A stretch of 5,324 nt of DNA from an uncultured Eubacteriales bacterium. Lineage in GTDB: Bacteria > Bacillota > Clostridia > Oscillospirales > Acutalibacteraceae. A program made the translations under genes and the position numbers. How positions within the stretch are numbered: the stretch's first letter is position 1; every line of letters begins with the position of its first letter. The notes beneath the pieces are model-generated. The model did no database searches, was not told the DNA's origin, and worked only from the letters and a program-made list of their open reading frames with translations. The DNA is taken from NCBI GenBank assembly GCA_900319255.1, contig ONNU01000331.1, positions 1-5,324 on the forward strand, read 5' to 3'. Positions 1 through 4,917 of this stretch are shown here, in pieces.

Positions 1-2354
1 GCATCCTCGATCTTTGAACGGATAGCTCTTTTCAGCGGTCTTGCGCCGTAGATATCGTCATATCCTGCCTCTGCCACAAGCGCTACCGCTTCATCTGAAA
101 AGCCTGCTGTGATGCCAAGCTCCTCGAGACGCTTTGCAAGTCCTGCAAGAAGATTTGCGGCTATCTTTTCAGTATCGCTTCTGGTCAGCCGTCTGAATAC
201 GATGATGTCATCAACACGGTTAAGGAACTCCGGCTTGAAAAGCTGTTTCAGCTCTCCCATGACAGCCTCCCTGATCCTTTCATCAGAGCGGCTGCCGCCG
301 TCCTCGGATGCGGTAAAGCCAAGCCCTGTCTGCTTTTCTGTGATAAGTCTTGCGCCTACATTGGATGTCATAATGATGACCGTATTGCGGAAATTAACAT
401 GTCTGCCCTGGCTGTCGGTCAGTCTGCCCTCGTCAAGTATCTGGAGCAGCATATTGAATACATCGGGGTGAGCCTTTTCTATTTCGTCAAACAGAAGAAC
501 GCTGTAGGGCTTGCGTCTTACCATTTCAGTAAGCTGTCCCCCCTCCTCATAGCCTACATAGCCCGGAGGCGAGCCGATAAGCTTTGACACCGTATGCTTT
601 TCCATATATTCAGACATATCAAAGCGAAGCATCGCATCCTCATCTCCGAACATAGCCTGAGCAAGTGTTTTGCACAGCTCTGTCTTACCTACGCCTGTAG
701 GACCAAGGAATATAAATGAACCGACAGGTCTGTTGGGATCCTTAAGTCCCACTCTGCCTCGTCTGATAGCCTTTGCCACAGCCGATACAGCATCGTCCTG
801 ACCGATTATCCTTTGGTGAAGTATCTCCTCTAAATGCAGCAGCCGCTGACTTTCCTTTTCGGTAAGCTGCACCACAGGCACTCCTGTCCAGCTGGATACT
901 ATCTCTGCTATATCCTCGGAGCATATTTCGTCGTTCTTATGCTCGCTCTTTTCCTGCCATTTCTTTTTTCTTTCCTCAAGCTTCTCCTTCAGCTCCTTCT
1001 GCTCGTCACGGATCTCAGCGGCGCGCTCAAAGTCCTGAGTATTGACAGCCTCCTCCTTTTCCTGTTCTAACTGTCTGCACCGGTTTTCCAGCTCCTGAAG
1101 ATCATCCGGCGCAGTATATGTGCGCAGTCTTACTCTTGAGCAGGCTTCGTCTATAAGGTCGATTGCTTTATCAGGAAGGTAGCGGTCAGCGATATATCTT
1201 GATGAAAGTCTCACCGCTGCTTCTATTGATTCATCGGTGATCCTGACCTTATGGTGAGCCTCGTATTTATCCCGCAGACCCCTGAGTATCTCCACAGCCT
1301 CCTGTTCAGTCGGCTCTCCCACAGTAACGGGCTGGAAGCGTCGTTCAAGGGCTGCATCCTTTTCAATATATTTGCGGTACTCCGTAATGGTTGTAGCGCC
1401 GATGACCTGAAAATCGCCTCTTGCAAGGGAAGGCTTGAGAATATTCGCAGCGTCAGCCGAGCCTTCTGCTGCGCCTGAGCCGATTATTGTATGCAGCTCG
1501 TCAATAAAGAGAATGATATCCTTGCTTTTCTTCACTTCGTCGATAACTGCATTGATCCTTTCCTCAAACTCACCTCTGAATTTTGTTCCTGCTACCATAC
1601 CCGTAAGGTCAAGGGAAATTATCCTCTTGTTTTTGAGCAGCTCAGGAACATCCCCTGATACGATCTTCAGCGCAAGCCCCTCTGCAATTGCGGTCTTGCC
1701 AACGCCAGGTTCACCGATAAGGCAGGGGTTATTCTTTGTACGTCTTGAAAGTATCTGGATGACCCTTTCGATCTCCTCTTTTCTGCCTATTACCGGATCT
1801 ATCTCTCCCTGAGACGCCGCATTTGTCAGATCGCGTCCGTATTTATCAAGGGGGGATTTTTTCTTCCCGTTATCCCTGCCTCTGGAATAATCATCAGCAG
1901 GCGCGCTTCCCTGATCCTGTCCGAAAAGCTCATTCAGCGAGGCTGCGATCACATCCGGTCTTACACCTGTTTCCGACATGAAGCGTATCGCATAGCTGCC
2001 GCTGTCAGACATGAGCGAAAGAAGAATATGCTCAGTCCCGACATAGTTATTTCCAAGCTGAGCAGCCTGTCTTGCTGCATTCTGGAGAATACGCTTCGTG
2101 CGTGGGGTGAAATCCCTTACGCTTAGCTCTGTGGGAGACCTGTGACCCATGGTGTTTTTGATAAGCTCATAGATCTTTTCCCTGTCAGCTCCTGCCTGTT
2201 CAAGTATCTGGCAGGCGGCGCTCCCGCTCTCCGACAAAAGACCCAGCAATATGTGCTCGCTCCCGACATAATTGTGACCCAGCTGCTGCGCTGATGCCAC
2301 AGCCTCATTGATAGCAATATTTGCCTTTTCTGTAAAACCGTCAAATCTGAACAT
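1..2354 (-). CDS. clpC: ATP-dependent Clp protease ATP-binding subunit ClpC (C-terminus cut by window edge)
   Basis: Hsp100/AAA+ unfoldase that feeds phospho-arginine-marked or adaptor-delivered proteins into ClpP in the cytosol. The frame is open for 784 codons with no stop; family members are about 810-820 aa, so only some 30-40 residues are missing. Domains in order: two Clp_N repeats (about 1-145; GSEHILL near 31-37 and GTEHILL near 106-112, with E33 and E108 matching the phospho-arginine-binding glutamates E32/E106 of B. subtilis ClpC); AAA D1 with Walker A GEPGVGKT 214-221, pore loop KFRG 258-261, Walker B IILFIDE 280-286 and ERR finger near 337-339; coiled-coil M-domain with a UVR motif, about 418-475 (DFERAAEIRDE around 441-451); AAA D2 with Walker A GPTGVGKT 551-558, pore loop GYVG 598-601, Walker B VLLFDE 619-624, ClpP-docking loop LGF 678-680, FLNR 710-713 and sensor-2 GAR 770-772. 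The ATG at 2354 follows AGGAGG (2367-2362) by 7 nt. The long frame with an M-domain excludes ClpA and ClpB. Confidence 0.98.
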   Translation of the reverse strand, partial: MFRFDGFTEKANIAINEAVASAQQLGHNYVGSEHILLGLLSESGSAACQILEQAGADREKIYELIKNTMGHRSPTELSVRDFTPRTKRILQNAARQAAQLGNNYVGTEHILLSLMSDSGSYAIRFMSETGVRPDVIAASLNELFGQDQGSAPADDYSRGRDNGKKKSPLDKYGRDLTNAASQGEIDPVIGRKEEIERVIQILSRRTKNNPCLIGEPGVGKTAIAEGLALKIVSGDVPELLKNKRIISLDLTGMVAGTKFRGEFEERINAVIDEVKKSKDIILFIDELHTIIGSGAAEGSADAANILKPSLARGDFQVIGATTITEYRKYIEKDAALERRFQPVTVGEPTEQEAVEILRGLRDKYEAHHKVRITDESIEAAVRLSSRYIADRYLPDKAIDLIDEACSRVRLRTYTAPDDLQELENRCRQLEQEKEEAVNTQDFERAAEIRDEQKELKEKLEERKKKWQEKSEHKNDEICSEDIAEIVSSWTGVPVVQLTEKESQRLLHLEEILHQRIIGQDDAVSAVAKAIRRGRVGLKDPNRPVGSFIFLGPTGVGKTELCKTLAQAMFGDEDAMLRFDMSEYMEKHTVSKLIGSPPGYVGYEEGGQLTEMVRRKPYSVLLFDEIEKAHPDVFNMLLQILDEGRLTDSQGRHVNFRNTVIIMTSNVGARLITEKQTGLGFTASEDGGSRSDERIREAVMGELKQLFKPEFLNRVDDIIVFRRLTRSDTEKIAANLLAGLAKRLEELGITAGFSDEAVALVAEAGYDDIYGARPLKRAIRSKIED

Positions 2355-2400
2355 AATAGTTCCTCCTTCCTCTTTTTCCTTTTTACTTATCCTTTGTTCA

Positions 2401-2441
2401 GAAAAAGCTGTGCTGATAAAGTTATTTTTTACAGCTTTCTC
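2401..2441 (-). other. Stem-loop in the mRNA leader of clpC
   Basis: Arms at 2441-2431 (GAGAAAGCTGT on the minus strand) and 2411-2401 (ACAGCTTTTTC) pair over 11 bp with a single G-U pair, around a 19-nt AT-rich loop. On the plus strand the same position is an A-C mismatch, so the structure suits the operon transcript. The 3' arm ends in five U residues but is not followed by a further U tract, so it is at best a weak terminator. It lies about 34 nt before the clpC AGGAGG and could act as a partial attenuator or as an mRNA processing or stability element. Confidence 0.4.
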
Positions 2442-2494
2442 GTTTGGGTTACGTCCGGCAGCGAGGCTGACACCCGTTGCCTGCTTTTTCTTTG

Positions 2495-2513
2495 ACCGCC
2501 TACGGCGGTTTTT
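2495..2513 (+). terminator. Terminator-shaped hairpin reading on the plus strand (antisense to the operon)
   Basis: On the plus strand ACCGCC - TAC - GGCGGT forms a perfect 6-bp GC-rich stem with a 3-nt loop, and its last T begins a run of five T (2509-2513). That is the shape of a factor-independent terminator. On the minus strand the hairpin is followed by CAAAG and not by T, so it should not stop operon transcription. No plus-strand gene precedes it, so it could end a short antisense RNA, or the shape may be incidental within the GC-rich block. Confidence 0.3.
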
Positions 2514-2567
2514 GGGGTGTTTCGCGCAGTCTCCCCAAAGGCTGGCGAAGCTTTTACAGACTCTGCT

Positions 2568-3641
2568 TTATCCTTCTACCTCTTCTCCCTTTTCAAGCCG
2601 GCGGCTTGCAGGTACCTGCTTTCTGAACAATGATGTTCTTACCACCTCAGCCCTGATACAATCTCTCTCCTGCGGTGTGATCTTCTTTCCTATATTCTTC
2701 ATCAGCGTTGCGGGCTGTACTTCGATCATCAGATGGTTGATGGTATCAAAGTCGATATTCTCGAATACTCCCAGTTCCACTCCGAAACGCAGCAGTGAAA
2801 GCAGCTTCATACATTCGTCTGTTCCTAAAAGCTTCGCATAGCTCAGCGTTCCAAAGGCGCGGCATACCGTATCAAGCACGCCTATATTATTTGACATAGC
2901 TTTACGCGCTTCTCTTTCCTGCGCTATAAGCTGCATTGCAATATCACGCAGATTGCTGATAGCCTCTTTTTCGGATATGCCCAGCGTCACCTGATTTGAA
3001 AGCTGATATACGGAAGCTCTTGCATCTGTACCCTCGCCGTACATTCCTCTTATTACCAGTCCTAACTTTGAAAGTGAAGCCGTAATCTTGCCCATAGCGC
3101 CGCTTTCATTCAGCGCCGGCAGATGCAGCATCAGAGATGCTCTCATGCCGGTTCCTATATTTGTGGGACACTGGGTAAGATAGCCCAGCTTATCATTGAA
3201 AGCAAAATTCAGCTGTTCATCAAAAAGCGTATCTATCTTATCCGCAAGATCATAAGCGCCCTCAAGATCCATATTCGGACGGATCACCTGTATGCGGATA
3301 TGATCCTCCTCATTTATCATTATGCTGACCGATTCATCATCAAGAAGCAGAAGTCCTCTGCCCTGACGGTCGGAAATAAATTCCGGGCTAACAAGATGTC
3401 TTTCAACGAGAGATACAGCCTCTTCCTGAGTCAGCTCTGACATCTGGATATATCTGAAACGTCCGGAAAGAGCGTTCTTCCCGCCAAGCACCGCTTCTCT
3501 TACGGTGGCAGCCACGCGTCTTCTTGAATCCTCGCTCAGCCTGCCCGGGAAGGGATAATCCCTGAGGTTTCTTGCAAATCTTACTCTTGTGCTTATTACA
3601 ACATCGCTTATATCCTTGCGTTCATTTAATGTTTCACTCAC
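2568..3641 (-). CDS. mcsB: Protein arginine kinase McsB
   Basis: Phosphorylates arginine side chains of proteins, producing the phospho-arginine degradation tag read by ClpC, and also acts on CtsR; cytosolic. The protein is 357 aa (B. subtilis McsB 363 aa) and has the guanido-phosphotransferase catalytic fold. Visible motifs: STRVRFARN 17-25 (nucleotide-binding arginines), NEEDHIRI 110-117, CPTNIGTGMRAS 158-169 with the family's reactive cysteine at C158, and RGMYGEG 198-204 with E203 matching the catalytic glutamate. In the C-terminal domain RDCIR 326-330 preserves the RDxxR of the allosteric phospho-arginine-binding site; the arginine at the fourth position of the Bacillus RDIRR is I329 here. 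The start is GTG at 3641, because the conserved N-terminus begins within a few residues and there is no ATG before the STRVR motif. It follows mcsA by 14 nt, which suggests tight co-expression with its activator. Confidence 0.97.
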   Translation of the reverse strand: MSETLNERKDISDVVISTRVRFARNLRDYPFPGRLSEDSRRRVAATVREAVLGGKNALSGRFRYIQMSELTQEEAVSLVERHLVSPEFISDRQGRGLLLLDDESVSIMINEEDHIRIQVIRPNMDLEGAYDLADKIDTLFDEQLNFAFNDKLGYLTQCPTNIGTGMRASLMLHLPALNESGAMGKITASLSKLGLVIRGMYGEGTDARASVYQLSNQVTLGISEKEAISNLRDIAMQLIAQEREARKAMSNNIGVLDTVCRAFGTLSYAKLLGTDECMKLLSLLRFGVELGVFENIDFDTINHLMIEVQPATLMKNIGKKITPQERDCIRAEVVRTSLFRKQVPASRRLEKGEEVEG

Positions 3642-3649
3642 CTTGACCG

Positions 3650-3655
3650 CCCCCT
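3650..3655 (-). promoter_or_regulatory. Ribosome binding site of mcsB, abutting the mcsA stop
   Basis: AGGGGG on the minus strand lies 8 nt before the GTG start at 3641 and immediately follows the mcsA TAA (3658-3656). It supports the GTG start and implies that ribosomes ending mcsA finish directly on the mcsB initiation site, so translational coupling of activator and kinase is likely. Confidence 0.7.
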
Positions 3656-4162
3656 TTACTGTGCATCCACATTGCCGATATTTTTCTCAAGCTCCTTGAT
3701 TTTATCGCGAAGCTCTGCTGCTTTTTCAAACTCCTGGGTCTTGATCGCCTGTTCAAGCTCAAATTTGCATTTTGCTATCTCATTCTTGACCATGACCTCC
3801 GAGCCTGCGCTTCTTGCAAGCTTACCGGTGTGGTTAGTTCTTCCGTGTATTCTCTGAATAGACGGGAGCAGCTCGTCATAGAATTCCTCATAGCAGTGAG
3901 CGCAGCCTACCTTGCCGGATTTTGCGATCTCATCAAAGCTTGAGCCGCAGAACTGGCAGCGCTTAGCCTTTTTATGGATATTATCGCTGTCCATAAAGCT
4001 TCCGAAAAGCTTGTCGATATCGAAGCCGAAGTTTGTAAAGATCGAACCGTATCCAAGCTTTGCAGCGCATTCCGGGCAAAGGTTATATTCCTTCAGCTCG
4101 CCGCTGAGAATGGTTTTGATATGGGTGGAAGCCTGTCTTTTTTCACATGATTGACATAACAT
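3656..4162 (-). CDS. mcsA: McsA, zinc-binding activator of the arginine kinase McsB
   Basis: Small cytosolic protein that binds McsB, switches on its kinase activity and helps connect it to ClpC. The 168-aa protein (B. subtilis about 185 aa) has four CxxC pairs, C3-C6, C29-C32, C69-C72 and C87-C90, enough for two four-cysteine zinc sites; all eight cysteines are present. The HGRTNHTGK segment (106-114) is the conserved stretch between the zinc region and the tail. Residues of about 126-163 form a charged helical UVR domain with EFEKAAELRDK at 144-154, closely resembling the UVR motif in the M-domain of ClpC. The ATG at 4162 follows AGGAGG (4175-4170) by 7 nt. A stand-alone UvrB/UvrC-like fragment is excluded by the cysteine pairs and the operon position. 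Confidence 0.96.
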   Translation of the reverse strand: MLCQSCEKRQASTHIKTILSGELKEYNLCPECAAKLGYGSIFTNFGFDIDKLFGSFMDSDNIHKKAKRCQFCGSSFDEIAKSGKVGCAHCYEEFYDELLPSIQRIHGRTNHTGKLARSAGSEVMVKNEIAKCKFELEQAIKTQEFEKAAELRDKIKELEKNIGNVDAQ

Positions 4163-4228
4163 ATGATCTCCTCCTGAACTTATTATTTATTATTATGAAG
4201 TGCAGTAAATTATTCGGTGTGATTTTGT

Positions 4229-4247
4229 CCGGCTCATCATTTGCCGG
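4229..4247 (-). other. Small hairpin just after the ctsR stop
   Basis: CCGGC (4247-4243) and GCCGG (4233-4229) on the minus strand pair over 5 bp around a 9-nt loop, starting 2 nt after the ctsR TAG. No T run follows, so this is not a terminator. In an otherwise AT-rich 86-nt ctsR-mcsA gap it might stabilise an mRNA end or slow ribosome or RNase movement. It is weak evidence on its own. Confidence 0.25.
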
Positions 4248-4248
4248 T

Positions 4249-4716
4249 CTATTTCATCATTACATGGGTCATAAGCATATTTTTCAGTATCGCAGCTCTC
4301 AGGGGATCCCTGTATTCCTGAGGTATGGAGCTGTACGCCTTATCCGAAAGAGCGCTTGCGATAATAGCATAGTCATATTCGTCTATCATCCCCCGCTCCA
4401 CAAGATTACCGAGGATAACTCCCGCGGATGCTGCGGATATCTCATCGCCTATGGAATTGACAATATGCATCATTGCCACTCTGTCATCAGTCTGTACGCG
4501 AATGATCCTGACATAGCCTCCTCCTCCTCTTCTGCTTTCCACAATATAGCCCTGTTCAGGGGTAAAGCGTGAGGTGATAACATAATTGATCTGGCTTGGA
4601 ACACAGCCAAGAGCATTTGCAAGCTCATTTCTTTTTATCTCGCAGCTCCCGTGTTCTTCATCGAGCATACGAATAATATACTGCGCCACAAGATCACTCA
4701 TCTTCATTTTTTTCAC
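4249..4716 (-). CDS. ctsR: Transcriptional repressor CtsR of class III heat-shock genes
   Basis: Dimeric winged-helix repressor of the clp regulon that binds tandem heptad operators and autoregulates this operon. The 155-aa length equals that of the family. Residues of about 7-50 form the helix-turn-helix, including the highly conserved CVPSQINYVI (38-47) and RFTPEQGYIVES. RRGGGGYVRI (62-71) is the wing with the tetraglycine loop 64-67, known in Bacillus/Geobacillus CtsR as the heat-sensing element. Residues of about 84-155 are the helical C-terminal dimerisation domain, which also contacts McsB. The GTG at 4716 is used because AGGAG lies 5 nt before it; in-frame ATGs at 4707 and 4701 are alternatives, and 4701 (MSDLV) would fit the family N-terminus about as well. 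The gene is first in the operon and has CtsR boxes at its own promoter. Confidence 0.97.
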   Translation of the reverse strand: MKKMKMSDLVAQYIIRMLDEEHGSCEIKRNELANALGCVPSQINYVITSRFTPEQGYIVESRRGGGGYVRIIRVQTDDRVAMMHIVNSIGDEISAASAGVILGNLVERGMIDEYDYAIIASALSDKAYSSIPQEYRDPLRAAILKNMLMTHVMMK

Positions 4717-4721
4717 TTCCT

Positions 4722-4726
4722 CTCCT
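4722..4726 (-). promoter_or_regulatory. Ribosome binding site of ctsR (start-deciding)
   Basis: AGGAG on the minus strand, continued by AGG, is the only purine-rich match near the ctsR start. It sits 5 nt from the GTG at 4716 and 14 nt from the ATG at 4707. This favours the GTG start, although GAGG at 4722-4719 lies 11 nt from the ATG, so the ATG cannot be excluded. Confidence 0.55.
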
Positions 4727-4843
4727 GCTGGGGCGTGCCGGCTGATATTGTACGCTGATCGTTCCGACTTTTCAAAAGCACTGCGGTCAAAGCCTCGGTC
4801 TGTAAGGATATTATCCGCCCTTCGCTGCGCCTTCAGCTATCTT

Positions 4844-4860
4844 TCTGACTTTCTCTGACC
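4844..4860 (-). promoter_or_regulatory. Third, degenerate CtsR box downstream of the promoter
   Basis: GGTCAGAGAAAGTCAGA on the minus strand fits the CtsR consensus (A/G)GTCAAA-NAN-(A/G)GTCAAA, except that each heptad has G for A at its sixth base. The same AGTCAGA variant occurs in one half of the promoter box at 4885-4901. It lies at about +5 to +21, in the opposite orientation to the other two boxes, where a bound dimer would block promoter clearance. The role is inferred from sequence match and position. Confidence 0.6.
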
Positions 4861-4871
4861 TTGTAATTCAG

Positions 4872-4900
4872 ATTATAATATCAAAGTCAGATAAAGTCAA
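4872..4900 (-). promoter_or_regulatory. Sigma-A-type promoter of the ctsR-mcsA-mcsB-clpC operon
   Basis: On the minus strand, -35 TTGACT (4900-4895), a 17-bp spacer, and -10 TATAAT (4877-4872). This is five of six matches at -35, a perfect -10, and optimal spacing. The predicted start is around 4868-4864. An A/T-rich stretch with a T6 run lies upstream of the -35 and could act as an UP element. Such a strong promoter fits a gene set kept down by a repressor. Confidence 0.9.
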
Positions 4901-4901
4901 A
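4885..4901 (+). promoter_or_regulatory. CtsR box 1, overlapping the -35 element
   Basis: AGTCAGATAAAGTCAAA on the plus strand matches the CtsR operator consensus with a single mismatch (G at the sixth base of the first heptad). It covers the -35 hexamer and 10 bp of the spacer, so a bound CtsR dimer would exclude RNA polymerase. Confidence 0.85.
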
Positions 4902-4917
4902 GTCAAATAAAGTCAAA
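4901..4917 (+). promoter_or_regulatory. CtsR box 2, perfect consensus, adjoining box 1
   Basis: AGTCAAATAAAGTCAAA on the plus strand is an exact match to (A/G)GTCAAA-NAN-(A/G)GTCAAA. It begins on the last base of box 1 and sits immediately upstream of the -35. Together the two boxes give four heptads with starts at offsets 0, 10, 16 and 26. Confidence 0.93.

Larger units (their letters stand above)
2355..2567. other. Long mcsB-clpC intergenic region with GC-rich structured block
   Basis: This 213-nt gap contains no supported gene. Its clpC-proximal part (about 2355-2454) is AT-rich and holds the clpC ribosome binding site and a stem-loop. Its mcsB-proximal part (about 2455-2551) is roughly 60% G+C by hand count and dense in inverted repeats: ACCGCC/GGCGGT at 2495-2500/2504-2509, ACACCC/GGGTGT at 2470-2475/2515-2520, and on the minus strand TTTGGGG/CCCCAAA at about 2541-2535/2519-2511. 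I see no convincing minus-strand promoter and no full CtsR box; one half-site, GGTCAAA, is formed by the 3' arm of a hairpin. It could be a dispersed intergenic repeat, an mRNA processing or attenuation element, or a small antisense RNA. The sequence alone does not decide. Confidence 0.5.
4717..4865 (-). other. ctsR 5' leader, about 150 nt
   Basis: The stretch between the predicted transcription start (near 4865) and the ctsR start. It contains the third CtsR-like box at its upstream end, the ribosome binding site at its downstream end, and only very small hairpins such as GCTG/CAGC and GGAT/ATCC. The ctsR frame stays open upstream as far as a TAG at 4839-4837, about 40 codons, but offers no ATG, GTG or TTG start. 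I therefore treat it as untranslated. I recognise no known riboswitch. Confidence 0.5.

Noticed and set aside
1435..1812. 125-codon plus-strand open frame
   Set aside because: Antisense shadow of the D1 AAA domain of clpC, whose own frame encodes intact Walker motifs.
742..2344. Several minus-strand frames of 60-73 codons inside clpC, and possible frameshift of clpC
   Set aside because: They are in other phases. Reading every triplet of the clpC phase from 2354 down to 3 gave continuous ClpC sequence with no stop, so clpC is not broken.
2488..2500. Possible CtsR box (GGTCAAAGAA on the minus strand) upstream of clpC
   Set aside because: Only one heptad matches; the following seven bases AAAGCAG do not resemble (A/G)GTCAAA. 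The half-site is explained by a hairpin arm followed by an A-rich stretch.
2308..2841. 177-codon open frame on the plus strand
   Set aside because: It spans the mcsB-clpC gap and runs antisense to the conserved C-terminus of mcsB and the N-terminus of clpC. The product resembles no family I know, and no plus-strand ribosome site leads into it.
4147..4572. 141-codon plus-strand open frame
   Set aside because: Antisense to ctsR and the ctsR-mcsA gap. CtsR is conserved along its full length, so the opposite frame is a by-product.
4785..4791. Lone CtsR half-site GGTCAAA on the plus strand in the ctsR leader
   Set aside because: No second heptad at the required 3-bp spacing (the next bases are GCC and then a poor match).
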